DNA of 64,000 bases from Paludibacter sp. UBA6032 (GCA_002427885.1 DIZI01000014.1:39416-103415), one strand, 5' to 3'; positions 26,401-34,546 are shown, numbered from the stretch's first letter. A program made the numbers and translations. The notes: a model not told the origin generated them from the sequence alone.

Positions 26401-26936
26401 TCATATAATAGTCTGTCTTGTTTCTGTGTTTTATTGCCGTTGTGCCAGGCTCCGCCGGGAGTGCAAAGTTCAGTACGTTGGTCACCTGTAGTGGTAGTGC
26501 TTGATTGTACATCTGTTGGCCGGGTAACGGTGCTATAAGGCATGGCATCGGCATAGAAACTTTGTGCCTGCTGTATTACGGCAGCGGGGTCGGGTATGCT
26601 TGTTCCTGTTGTGATAGGTACAGGTAACCATTGGTTGGACACCTGTCCGTAGCAATCGTAATTCTGTACCGATACCAGATCCTTCTTTGTATTATAGGTT
26701 ACCGCCTTTTGTACAGTTATATTGGGACGTCCCAGCCCATCGGTATATTCAACGGTTACCAGACTGTTGTTCGAATTCAACTGACCGTCAACGGTAGTTG
26801 CAATTAAGGGAATAGTTGTTTTTACACTGTTTTTTGCCATGGGAACATACAAGTCGGCACTTCGTACAGTCTGTATCACAAACAGGGTTTGCAGCATTAG
26901 CAGTAACAGTGGTTTATATATATTTTTAATTTTCAT
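23436..26936 (-). CDS. Complete Rhs protein with variable C-terminal tip (polymorphic toxin)
   Basis: 1166 residues. A signal peptide (1-26) is followed by a DUF6443-type start (TVEYTDGLGRPNITVQ), many YD repeats (about 200-880, e.g. YDDMGQLRFVLSPD, YDALGR-like turns), and the Rhs core end from about 891 (NPYLYSGKEIDRMHG..FTTMDPLAE..DPTGM). Then come a spacer, the conserved linker (DSPNSGDPLMDGQYGSY..QSQSSIPVNKDQVL) and a tip of about 145 residues, not recognised, ending in a Gly/Ala-rich hydrophobic helix (GIAIGAAVVGGIVSSGAV). Rhs shells encapsulate and deliver their tips to competing cells. This is the only module in the locus with a full shell and signal peptide, hence the presumed active one. 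Confidence 0.88.
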   Translation of the reverse strand: MKIKNIYKPLLLLMLQTLFVIQTVRSADLYVPMAKNSVKTTIPLIATTVDGQLNSNNSLVTVEYTDGLGRPNITVQKAVTYNTKKDLVSVQNYDCYGQVSNQWLPVPITTGTSIPDPAAVIQQAQSFYADAMPYSTVTRPTDVQSSTTTTGDQRTELCTPGGAWHNGNKTQKQDRLLYDFTNPQLAIRQYGVEGNNVVLYNDRFSQLNANVVQFTDEDGHITYTFTDAFGRTLVQRAINNGVNHDTYYVYDDMGQLRFVLSPDASDQMTTAGTYSLAGINTEGNPLAQYGYAYKYDEKGRCIAKKLPGKDWNYMMYDKVNHLIATQDGNQRDNNGKQWTFYKYDRLDRLIQSGTATIADAAGMQNAYNDTTMVETYGAGTGYTSTNTFSTWCTNVKILTQNFYDSYDFLNLSAYSAYKSTLTYTTVAGYTAKYSNVVDGVDIATQGMLTGTTVAMLDNSATVVSTMYYNDKGQVVQTQSRNTLNGYTRDWYSYSFSGKILRKFEMHTTSFNFGAINSAYGFKYDFADRLTDIWHKRNTDPDSVKLCSIQYDELGRPSKKILHGGIQTIDYGYNIHNQLKSISSPLFAETLYYQDGTGGKPTCFNGSIGSVTWGAGTTQNKQYNYQYDGLNRLTQASYLPADKYSVSVEDYDKNGNINSLIRNGSYDYSSLGGGIVEGSIDVLGNGYSGNQLQKTLDYADNQSLVLAKNDFKDDDNSRTAEYLYDNNGNRIADANKGIALIKYNLLNLPEKIYFMNGNKIEYMYDAVGVKHKAKYTTALNSLQIPLGQSMELTASNVSRKDSVEYFADYVYTNRKIDKILTPEGYIQTSGVYSDWSYWKYCYSLKDYQGNTRVNLASDYKLNHSTTVYTASGQIDYYPFGMEITPPTGTNSGTNPYLYSGKEIDRMHGLNEYDFSARWQDAANPGFTTMDPLAELAPWDSPYAYCGDDPVNRIDPTGMWYIENGELIVTPNQEQEDNRNAQGYAAGWSNNHDSPNSGDPLMDGQYGSYSQNGQQSQSSIPVNKDQVLSAGDVNQAVREETKNLINNGLIKATYNVDVFKTNNPSNKTTVITDKFLNPISVSTMGLSIGNDGSVTFGDSFSVGKNVITGDFILGITIPNGTNSNAGITINLDDKLVKGIAIGAAVVGGIVSSGAVTATEALAGAALAW

Positions 26937-26966
26937 GTTATTTTTTTATTTTTAGACTGCCCCCAA

Positions 26967-26978
26967 CCCCTAAAGGGG
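26967..26978. repeat. Short GC-rich palindromic repeat, Bacteroidetes intergenic type
   Basis: CCCCTAAAGGGG, preceded by CCCCCAA, in the 135-bp gap between the two Rhs genes. Such CCCC..GGGG elements are common between Bacteroidetes genes; a related GGGG run is at 53085-53120. Confidence 0.5.
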
Positions 26979-27071
26979 AGTAAGAGTAGTTTGTAAAAGG
27001 ATTTACATTATAAGAATTATAGTACTAAATGAATCTATTTTACATACTCTTTAGGGGCTTTGGGTCTTTAG

Positions 27072-30000
27072 TTATTGAATTTGAAAACTGTAGTCCATTG
27101 TTTCGAGTATCTTTCCATTCGTATCTTTAATGCACTTCAACCGCCCGAACGCATCGTACTCCTTGGTGGTGGTAACTCCATTGGGAGCTGTAACGGAAGT
27201 GACCCCGAACTTCGGATCGTAGGTATAACTGCTGATTTGTGTATTTGGCAGCAATTTACGCAGTTTCAGAAAATCGATTGGTGTGGATAAATTGGAACCG
27301 GTTATCTGAGTATTTAAAGCATTATAGGTGATATTCTTTACATTAATTAAAGGTTGCTGGATAGCAGCGTCATAGTAGGTTGCCATATAGGCACCTCCTT
27401 CGTTGTGATATTGCAGTAAGTTCCCGTAAGTATCATACTGGTCAAAAGTGGTTCTCAGTTGATAGCGAGAATCTCCTTTATCCCAGTTAAAAGTAGGGTG
27501 TGTATAGGTTGTTGAGTCTATAGGCCCCTGTATTTCAAGCGCGTACACCTCGCTCGATTTTAGTGCCCATCTGGCCTTCGACATTGAATTTGCCGGTATT
27601 TCCTGATAAGTATATTTCGTGAATTGAGCCGCTATTATTTTACCGTTCTTTTTTACAACTTTTTCTACAGGCGCATTTTTCACATAATGCCAATAGTGGT
27701 AATCCATATTCGAAGTATTATTATGTCCGGAATATTTCTCATCATAGAAATCACCGGAGTATTTATACGAGGTGGTAGTGGTGTTATAATTGGCATCACT
27801 TACATCACCGGCAGTAGCATTGGCACTTATCGAATTGTAATTCAGAGTGGGTTCCATCACATTTACTTCGGTCAGGTTATTTGTTGCGTAGTTATATTTA
27901 TAGGTTGTCGTGGTATAAAAGGTATTTACGATATCCGTTTTTTTTGCCAGCTTATATTGCGAATATCGGGTATCATAGCTACGCCAAGTATTATGGGATC
28001 TTTTAGTAGTACCCGGATATTCATTATATATGAAGGAGTATTGATAATAGCGGGTCATTATTGTTTCCGGGCCATTTTCATATTCATAATTTGTTGTGCT
28101 TGTTTCATGCTTTTGAGCATCATATTTTACACAACTGGTCATTTTTCCGGCTTGGTTGATATTGTTATTAATGATGTCTGCCGGACTATCTAGATTCCCA
28201 TTTGCGTTCAACTTGAATGTTATGAAATTTACAAATTTATAATTTGTAGCTCCCATTGAGCTTATAGTACCCGATTCACCTTCTTTACTTTGTATCACCC
28301 ATACCGATGAATAACCTACTTGTATAGAGCTAATGGTTGGGTTCGGTAACTGGGCTGGAATCGTGCAATCGTACTCCGTCAACTTTTGCATTCTATAGGT
28401 ATAACCATACAAGTACTTTTCATCATTTACCCCGGATCTGACCTCCCTGTTTTTTATTCCTGTTGTTCCATTGTTGGCTGCCTTGGCAGGATCCAACTCC
28501 GGAAAGTTATCTGTGTAGTAATAGTTTGTTATTAGTGCTTTATCAGTGCTGAAACCCTTAGACACTTGTTTTTTTATTCTGAATCCATCAGACTGGGTTA
28601 CAAATCCCGGGTCGTAGAAATGTTCTTTTATTTCATTAGAGGTAATATTCATTTCATTAACAGTTGCACTGGAGGCTAAATCGGGCTGTTGTTGTAAAGA
28701 GTATGTTTGCTTTTCAAATTCAAAACTGCTGGATCCCCCTGTCGGATAGCTTATGGAATTAAGTACTGCAGGTGCTTCCGTATTATTATTGGGGGTATAG
28801 CCAAACTGATAAGCAGGTAATGTAGTGGCTGTTCCGCCGGTTGCAATCCCTGATTCCTGAAGCGATTGGAGTTTTAATGCTTCGGCAGAGTTTTCTATAT
28901 AAGCAAAATCTATTTTTTTAAAATCATGACTATCACTGGACAATGTAATATTATCCAGTTTATAGTCTGTACCGTATGACGTCGGATAACTGATTGCATT
29001 GGAAGGCGATTTGTAGAAATTGACCACAACCGGGTTTGATGTACTCGATATCCTAGCCAGATATACCGGTTCAATGGAATAGCTATCATTAATAGCAGGT
29101 GGAGTAGTAACAGTGCTGAAAGATGTAAATTGCCAGCTACCATTTACAAGCACTTTGGCTGCTGAATATATAGTACTCGTTTTCGTTATCGGGTACATGT
29201 ATTTAAATTCATCCCTTTTCTCGTAATAAAAATTAATTTGATCGCCTTCTGGCGATTCTATTTGTGTGAGAAACCACGAAGTAGCAATTTTAGGCTGGGT
29301 ATTATATTGACTGTATTCAACAGCTTCATTGTCAGAGCCATTGTTGAAGCCACCAAATGTATAGGTAATTCCATCCGGGGTTTCCAAAATAATTTGTTTT
29401 AAAACTCCACTCACAATGCTTGGGTATATCTTGAAATTAACATCGGAGAAAATTTTCCACTCGCCCCGGTAAAAGAGGAAAGTACCCGAATACCCACAAA
29501 AATTAAACGAAAATTCATCTTCACCCGATTCGTATAATGTGTTATACATCACGTCCGGGTCAGTTGGATTTGTTTTTGCCACCGCATTATCGGGGTTATA
29601 CAGCGGATCGTAATTGGAAAAATTTCCAGCCGGTTCTCCGGTAGAAGTATTGGCAAGAGACTCATCGGGTATTCCGTTTACACTCCGGGTAATAGCCCCT
29701 CCGGCAGTCAGAGTCCAACCCAAACCTGTCCAACCCGGATGACATTCAGTTAAACTGGTAGCATCTAGTGTGATACTTGACGGTTCTTGGTACGACAATA
29801 AACCATATATATTACTAACGGTTCCTACATATCGTTTTCGGGCTGCAATTATGTCAACAGGGCTGTAATTTAAGGAAATAGGAACGCTCAGGTGTTTCGA
29901 CTTAAAAGTATAAATAGGGATGGAGATATTTTGCTTTCCCCTGAATAAATCAATATTTACATTCTGGGAGTTTGCCGCATTTGGAGTCACAGAACCTTCG

Positions 30001-30095
30001 GGATTTTCATTTTGTTGTGCCTGTAGCATACCTGTGTAAAAGAGTATTGCTATAAGGGCAATTAGTTTGAGTCTGGAATTCTTTTTTTCTTTCAT
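27072..30095 (-). CDS. Rhs-like N-part protein (YD-repeat, toxin-shell partner)
   Basis: A 1007-residue secreted protein (signal MKEKKNSRLKLIALIAILFY..LQAQ). The N-terminal part (NSQNVNIDLFRGKQNISIPI and LSVPISLNYSP) is the typical start of Bacteroidetes Rhs-associated proteins, followed by beta-rich repeats, and the very C-terminus ends in YD-repeat sequence (YDAFGRLKCIKDTNGK) rather than in a toxin tip. It starts 24 bp after the T9SS protein stop and precedes the complete Rhs gene, so it is likely the second half of a split shell. A spontaneous split of one Rhs gene is an alternative, but each part has its own signal peptide. Confidence 0.8.
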   Translation of the reverse strand: MKEKKNSRLKLIALIAILFYTGMLQAQQNENPEGSVTPNAANSQNVNIDLFRGKQNISIPIYTFKSKHLSVPISLNYSPVDIIAARKRYVGTVSNIYGLLSYQEPSSITLDATSLTECHPGWTGLGWTLTAGGAITRSVNGIPDESLANTSTGEPAGNFSNYDPLYNPDNAVAKTNPTDPDVMYNTLYESGEDEFSFNFCGYSGTFLFYRGEWKIFSDVNFKIYPSIVSGVLKQIILETPDGITYTFGGFNNGSDNEAVEYSQYNTQPKIATSWFLTQIESPEGDQINFYYEKRDEFKYMYPITKTSTIYSAAKVLVNGSWQFTSFSTVTTPPAINDSYSIEPVYLARISSTSNPVVVNFYKSPSNAISYPTSYGTDYKLDNITLSSDSHDFKKIDFAYIENSAEALKLQSLQESGIATGGTATTLPAYQFGYTPNNNTEAPAVLNSISYPTGGSSSFEFEKQTYSLQQQPDLASSATVNEMNITSNEIKEHFYDPGFVTQSDGFRIKKQVSKGFSTDKALITNYYYTDNFPELDPAKAANNGTTGIKNREVRSGVNDEKYLYGYTYRMQKLTEYDCTIPAQLPNPTISSIQVGYSSVWVIQSKEGESGTISSMGATNYKFVNFITFKLNANGNLDSPADIINNNINQAGKMTSCVKYDAQKHETSTTNYEYENGPETIMTRYYQYSFIYNEYPGTTKRSHNTWRSYDTRYSQYKLAKKTDIVNTFYTTTTYKYNYATNNLTEVNVMEPTLNYNSISANATAGDVSDANYNTTTTSYKYSGDFYDEKYSGHNNTSNMDYHYWHYVKNAPVEKVVKKNGKIIAAQFTKYTYQEIPANSMSKARWALKSSEVYALEIQGPIDSTTYTHPTFNWDKGDSRYQLRTTFDQYDTYGNLLQYHNEGGAYMATYYDAAIQQPLINVKNITYNALNTQITGSNLSTPIDFLKLRKLLPNTQISSYTYDPKFGVTSVTAPNGVTTTKEYDAFGRLKCIKDTNGKILETMDYSFQIQ

Positions 30096-30119
30096 AAGTT
30101 TTATTAGTTCGTAATTGAA

Positions 30120-31166
30120 TTATAATTTTATAATTGTCCTTTTATATATTTTATCATTCACCTTGATATACAGCCCGTAATCTCCTGCATGTAATCCGCT
30201 CATCGAAATCTGCTGTTGCTGTAAGCCTGCACTTAATGCCCTGAAAGGCACATTTGCCCATGGCCTGCCGCTTACATCGCATATTAGGAAAGACACCCGG
30301 GCATCCACCGATAATTCGTAATTTACCAGTACATCAGTTGTCACAGGGTTAGGATAAGTGTTGCAATTAATCAAAATATCAGCAGGATTGACCGCATCAT
30401 CTTGCAGGTTTGCATTTGCCAAATCTTCTTGCAATTGCTCCCGTTTTATTGTGGAGAAATAGAATGAGGTAGAAAAATTATCCAATGCACTATCGTTTCG
30501 TAAGGTGTAGGTTTTGACGGTTTCAAATACCGGATAGCGACTGCCACGGGCATACCACTGGTAGGTTTCCATTCGCATGGTGGTGCCAATACTGGCACTA
30601 TCTGTCCCTATGTCCGTAAACTCTTTCAGTCGTAGTACCCTCAACACATTTTTCAGGGTATCTCTTTCGGGAGTAATGAGTTTGCCTGTTGCATCAGCCA
30701 CTACTTTGGAATATCCCCGGGCTGCCAGATCCACCTTCTGGCAATAGAGTCCTGTTCCGATAAAGGACGTACGCAGTGTATCCCCATACCTGAATGGGAA
30801 ACGCAGCAAAGCTTCCGGTAGCTGATAGTCCATGGTGGTAGTCCTGTTTTCATACCCTGTAAGCCAAAGTGTATCTTGCCTGAGCAGGTAATGGTAACGT
30901 GTATCGTGCTCTAAGCCTGTCACCCTGGTGGTGTCGCCTTTGTTGGCGTTGTAATAAACCAGTTGGTATTTTTCGTTTATCATGTTTACATGTGAGAAAT
31001 CCCAGATAATGTCTCTACCGGATGCACCGGGATCTTTAAACTCTACTTGTTGTTTTACAAGTTGGTCGGCAGCACGGTACGCGGTACGGTTGGCGGTAAG
31101 GATGGTTTGTGCCGTGGCACTTATAAGGATGCAAAAGAAAAAAACGGAAAGCGTAAGTTTATTCAT
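30120..31166 (-). CDS. T9SS type A sorted protein of the Rhs operon
   Basis: A 348-residue protein with a Sec signal (1-19, cleaved near ATAQ) and a C-terminal T9SS sorting domain (about 270-348: NTYPNPVTTDVLVNYEL, GDYGLYIKVNDKIYKRTIIKL). T9SS cargo crosses the outer membrane and is often anchored to the surface lipopolysaccharide. The middle part has no family that I recognise. It lies directly in front of the two Rhs genes, a layout seen in several Bacteroidetes, which hints that T9SS takes part in surface export of the Rhs system. Confidence 0.82.
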   Translation of the reverse strand: MNKLTLSVFFFCILISATAQTILTANRTAYRAADQLVKQQVEFKDPGASGRDIIWDFSHVNMINEKYQLVYYNANKGDTTRVTGLEHDTRYHYLLRQDTLWLTGYENRTTTMDYQLPEALLRFPFRYGDTLRTSFIGTGLYCQKVDLAARGYSKVVADATGKLITPERDTLKNVLRVLRLKEFTDIGTDSASIGTTMRMETYQWYARGSRYPVFETVKTYTLRNDSALDNFSTSFYFSTIKREQLQEDLANANLQDDAVNPADILINCNTYPNPVTTDVLVNYELSVDARVSFLICDVSGRPWANVPFRALSAGLQQQQISMSGLHAGDYGLYIKVNDKIYKRTIIKL

Positions 31167-31201
31167 AATTGATAGTTATTTTAGTTTATTTGTTTGGTAG
31201 T

Positions 31202-31241
31202 GACCTTTTCCAATCCGTTAATTAACGGATTGGAAAAGGTC
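31202..31241. repeat. Perfect 40-bp palindrome
   Basis: The 20 bases 31202-31221 (start GACCTTTTCC) are the exact reverse complement of 31222-31241 (end GGAAAAGGTC), with no loop. It follows the stop of the gene at 31264 on the minus strand and may act as its terminator, but no T run follows. Confidence 0.8.
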
Positions 31242-31263
31242 GCTTTAATTGAGAAATTACTTT

Positions 31264-31929
31264 CTATCCCACCACCAAGGCGCTCACCGTGCTACTCCAG
31301 GGGCCGGATTCGCCGCGGGTGTTTACCCACCGTAGCCAGTAGTAAACCGGTTTCCCTACTTTGCTTCCATCAAATTTCTGTACGTAGGGCGAAGCCGTAT
31401 CAGTAGCCACATACGTTAGTTCCGAAGCATCTTTGGGAGCATCACCATCTACTTTCATGTAAATTTCGCATCCATGCACTCCTTCGGGTTTGGCTTTGCT
31501 GCGTGCCGAAGCTTCGTCGGAGAAATGAATGCTGTGTTGTAAGCGTACCGAAAAATCAATAATCCCTACCGGACTTGTTGTTGGCACAGGCGTAGCTGTG
31601 TGTGTTCCTGTTTTCACGGTAAGTCCCATGCGTGTACGGTCTGCATCGGCTACTTTACTGTTGTTAGCTAACCATTGTGCCACAAAAACGCGAATTGCTT
31701 TTTTGTAATCGGCTCCTGCTTCATCTTTAGCTAATACGTCTGCTGCCGTGCGGTTTTGTTTGTTACTGGCCTTGGCATAAGCGGCTTCCCAGATAGTTTG
31801 TTTTGATTTTACTGCTGTAAAGTCGTCTGCTGCAATTCCCCAAGCGGTTACGTTTGGTTCAACAATTACTACTAAATTTCCCTGCCAAACATTCATGTCG
31901 GCATCGTTCTGAGGGATGTAATCTGACAT
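31264..31929 (-). CDS. Hypothetical protein at the head of the Rhs operon
   Basis: A 221-residue soluble protein without a signal. The first part (NMNVWQGN-like start, FTAVKSKQTIWEAAYAKA, KAIRVFVAQWLANN) is helical; the second (about 120-221) is fibronectin-like, ending YYWLRWVNTRGESGPWSS. Similar uncharacterised proteins occur in many Bacteroidetes, but I cannot name a domain. It is in the same direction as the Rhs genes, 97 bp before the T9SS protein gene with a 40-bp palindrome between, so shared transcription is uncertain. Confidence 0.7.
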   Translation of the reverse strand: MSDYIPQNDADMNVWQGNLVVIVEPNVTAWGIAADDFTAVKSKQTIWEAAYAKASNKQNRTAADVLAKDEAGADYKKAIRVFVAQWLANNSKVADADRTRMGLTVKTGTHTATPVPTTSPVGIIDFSVRLQHSIHFSDEASARSKAKPEGVHGCEIYMKVDGDAPKDASELTYVATDTASPYVQKFDGSKVGKPVYYWLRWVNTRGESGPWSSTVSALVVG

Positions 31930-32054
31930 AATTTTTTGATTTTAATGATGAATACTAAAAAATAAATCTATATAAAACATGTAAATTTCATATTATCAAA
32001 TATTTGTTTTTTTGTTGTGATTCTATAGAGTGATATTGAAACTATTTTATCTTT

Positions 32055-32264
32055 AAGCTGCAAACTTTTATTCTTAAGCTGCAAAGAATTATTCCTAAGC
32101 TGGGAACTTTTATTCTTTGGCTGCAAAGAATTATTCTTAAGCTGGGAACTTTTATTCCTTGGCTGCAAACTTTTATTCTTAAGCTGCAAAGAATTATTCT
32201 TAAGCTGGGAACTTTTATTCAGTGGCTGCAAACTTTTATGCTTCGGAATAAAAGATTCTTACTT
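32055..32264. repeat. 21-bp tandem repeat array (10 units)
   Basis: Ten consecutive units of exactly 21 bp, alternating few types such as AAGCTGCAAACTTTTATTCTT-like and TGGCTGCAAAGAATTATTC-like; the last unit is decayed. Short A and T tracts recur about every 10 bp. A minus-strand frame through it (31968-32231) would code a Lys/Asn/Ser/Gln heptad, but there is no gene context for it. Confidence 0.8.
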
Positions 32265-32288
32265 TGGAGGATTTTATTTTCCCCAAAG
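32262..32288 (-). terminator. Probable terminator of the DUF3244 gene
   Basis: Stem CTTTGG..GG with CC..CCAAAG, one bulged A, loop of 10, just after the DUF3244 stop on the minus strand. T-rich rather than a clean T run follows. Confidence 0.4.
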
Positions 32289-32293
32289 AACAT

Positions 32294-32659
32294 TTATCCT
32301 ATTGTAAATATGCCAACAAGTGTAATGCTCCCATAAATAATTTCAAGGGTATAGTTTCCTGTTTCCCAACTATCAACAGGGATATATAATTCATTGGTTG
32401 AATTTGTATCTACCGATTGTTGATATATCATAGAACCATTACCGTCTGTAATTACAATATTGACTATTCCTACCTCACTTGTAAAGTTCAGGTATAAATC
32501 GGTGTTCGAAAGATCCACCGTTACCGGAATAAGTATAGGTGCACGAGGGCGGGTGGACGTTGGAATAGGATTTGATTTGTCCAGGGGTACATCTACTGCA
32601 TAAATACCTGTAAATGCAGAAAATAAAAAAAGAAGACAAAATAAAAGAGACTTTTTCAT
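32294..32659 (-). CDS. DUF3244-type small secreted protein
   Basis: A 121-residue protein with a Sec signal (1-21, cleaved near GIYAVD) and a single beta-sandwich-like domain (about 45-121) of DUF3244 type: PVTVDLSNTDLYLNFTSEVG, VDSWETGNYTLEI. Function unknown in the family; a periplasmic or surface role is likely. It is divergent from the TPR regulator gene at 32885 and shares its upstream region. A -7 box at 32710-32717 fits its start. Confidence 0.75.
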   Translation of the reverse strand: MKKSLLFCLLFLFSAFTGIYAVDVPLDKSNPIPTSTRPRAPILIPVTVDLSNTDLYLNFTSEVGIVNIVITDGNGSMIYQQSVDTNSTNELYIPVDSWETGNYTLEIIYGSITLVGIFTIG

Positions 32660-32709
32660 GATAATAATCGATTGTTTAAAAATTGAAGAATATTTATTAA
32701 TTTTGTACC

Positions 32710-32717
32710 CAAAGTTA
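32710..32717 (-). promoter_or_regulatory. -7 box for the DUF3244 gene
   Basis: Minus-strand TAACTTTG, exact consensus, 51 bp upstream of the DUF3244 start. Confidence 0.5.
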
Positions 32718-32884
32718 ATCAGGTTTTATCGAATTGTCAAAAAAAACATCGGTACAGCAAGCGAATTTCAAAAACATATATTGCTGAATATATGACAAAT
32801 ACATGTGCTTGAAAAAGCAATTACGGTACAGGCATCTATTGAGGAGAAAAAAACAGCATTTTTAACAAACCGAAACAAGGAAAA

Positions 32885-34525
32885 ATGAAAAATATAGAAA
32901 TATTACTTCTGAGTATTTTTTGTATGCTACTTTCGGCATGTGGAACTCACTATACCGACCATGCCGTTATATTGAAAGCAGAGAGTTTGCTAACCGAACA
33001 TCCCGACAGTGCACTCAAGCTCTTAAATACAATTGACAAACCCGAACATTTATCGAAGTCCGATTTTGCCGCGTGGTGCCTGCACTATACTCAAGCCCGT
33101 TATAAATTATATATGGATATAAAATCGGATAGTTTGATTCAAGTAGCCGTTGATTATTATGCCAAAACAGATTTAAAAAAATACAGTGGAACTTCGTATT
33201 ATATGCTGGGTTGTGTTTCGGAATTGCTGCATAAAAATGAAAAAGCCCTGTTAGCCTATAAGAATGCATTGTTGGCTTTGGAAAATACCGGGGAATACAA
33301 CATTTCAGGTTTGGCAACTATAAATATGGGGTACATTTATAAACAGGATAAGAATTATTATGAGGCTAGTCTTTGCTTTAAAAAATCGTTGGAATTATTT
33401 AAACTATCCGGGAATAAAAAATATCAGATTTCATCATACTTTGAAATATCTAATATGCTTTTACAATTAGAGCAACCTTTCGACACTGTGATGTATTATT
33501 CGGACAAAGCATTAAAACTGGCGGAAGAAGTTAATGATACGGTATTATATTATTATATTACATCTCAACAAGGTGAACTGCTGTACAAAAAGAATAAAAG
33601 AGAGGCTATAAATAAAATCCTTGTCGGATTTAATCATTGTCCTGACCTAAGGAGCCGAAATGCTTCCTATCTGGCATACTTATATACAGAACTCAAAAAG
33701 CCAGATTCGGCAACTTTCTATATAAGAATTGCCAATGAAGAGAAAGGAATAAGTGAAACAGAAGTTCTGAAAAATCTGGCCGAAGCTGCTGTTTATGAAA
33801 AAAGAAAGGATTTCGAACAAGCTTATTATTCTTTCCAACAAGCCTATTTAAGGCAAGATTCCATTTTTTATATAAAACAGAAAAGTCAGCTATATCAAAT
33901 TGATAAGCAATTCGATCTTTCTGAGAAAGAGAAAGAAAATGCTGAATTGAAAATTGCTAACCGGAATGTAATTATTGGCATTGGTTTTCTGATAATACTG
34001 ATACTGATAATTGTGCTTGTGTTTCAACGGATAAATATCCGTAATAAGCGAAAACTGACGGAACTGGAAATAAAACAACAAAAAACAGCCTTTGAATTAA
34101 GAGAAAAAGAATTGGAAAATAGCAAGAAACAGGAATTGTTATTATTGAAATTTCAGCAAAGAATAGATATAACCGTTCGTTTCAATAAATTACAGCAAGG
34201 CTCTTTTGAACCCAAAAAACAGGCAGTGTTTATGGAAGAATTGACAAATGAGTTGATATTGACAAAAGATGAATGGCAGGATTACATTGATGAAGCAAAC
34301 AGTTTGTTTAACAACCGGATAACCGATTTGAAGGAGAAACACAAAGACCTCACGCCTTCCGATCTGATCGTTATTGTGATAATCGGGATGGGAATTGATA
34401 TTTCGGATGGCTGCCTTTTATTGAATTTGAGCAAAGAAACTATGTATAAGCGCCGAAAGAGAATCAAAAAACGGTTGGAAATTGAAGAAGACCTTGAAGA
34501 GTGGATAATGCAAAATATAGTGTGA
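32885..34525 (+). CDS. TPR lipoprotein-type sensor regulator with C-terminal HTH-like region
   Basis: 546 residues: lipobox-type N-terminus (MKNIEILLLS..LLSACG, Cys19), tetratricopeptide repeats over about 25-345 (e.g. GLATINMGYIYKQDKNYYEA), one membrane helix at about 360-382 (IIGIGFLIILILIIVLVF), a coiled coil (about 385-430) and a C-terminal helix-turn-helix-like block (LTPSDLIVIVIIGMGID, NLSKETMYKRRKRIKKRL). This TPR-TM-HTH build is common in Bacteroidetes, where it replaces the kinase of two-component systems. The signal it senses is unknown. The divergent DUF3244 gene is a possible target. It ends at a clear terminator. Confidence 0.82.
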   Translation: MKNIEILLLSIFCMLLSACGTHYTDHAVILKAESLLTEHPDSALKLLNTIDKPEHLSKSDFAAWCLHYTQARYKLYMDIKSDSLIQVAVDYYAKTDLKKYSGTSYYMLGCVSELLHKNEKALLAYKNALLALENTGEYNISGLATINMGYIYKQDKNYYEASLCFKKSLELFKLSGNKKYQISSYFEISNMLLQLEQPFDTVMYYSDKALKLAEEVNDTVLYYYITSQQGELLYKKNKREAINKILVGFNHCPDLRSRNASYLAYLYTELKKPDSATFYIRIANEEKGISETEVLKNLAEAAVYEKRKDFEQAYYSFQQAYLRQDSIFYIKQKSQLYQIDKQFDLSEKEKENAELKIANRNVIIGIGFLIILILIIVLVFQRINIRNKRKLTELEIKQQKTAFELREKELENSKKQELLLLKFQQRIDITVRFNKLQQGSFEPKKQAVFMEELTNELILTKDEWQDYIDEANSLFNNRITDLKEKHKDLTPSDLIVIVIIGMGIDISDGCLLLNLSKETMYKRRKRIKKRLEIEEDLEEWIMQNIV

Positions 34526-34546
34526 ATCACACAACCATTATAAAAA

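Noticed and set aside
17890..26936. Integron-like cassette array
   Set aside because: No integrase gene and no attC-like paired sites; the repeated element is better explained as a terminator plus homologous sequence.
27624..28193. 189-codon plus-strand frame opposite the Rhs N-part gene
   Set aside because: Antisense shadow of a well-supported gene, Ile/Gly/Tyr-rich, unlike real proteins.
27072..30095. Reading the two Rhs genes as one gene split by a frameshift
   Set aside because: Each has its own signal peptide and start, with a 135-bp gap carrying an intergenic repeat.
31968..32231. 87-codon minus-strand frame coding a Lys/Asn/Ser/Gln heptad repeat
   Set aside because: It is only the reading of the 21-bp DNA repeat array, which is a multiple of three by construction; no promoter, signal or family.
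32055..32264. Possible CRISPR array
   Set aside because: Units are contiguous with no spacers, and no cas genes are near.
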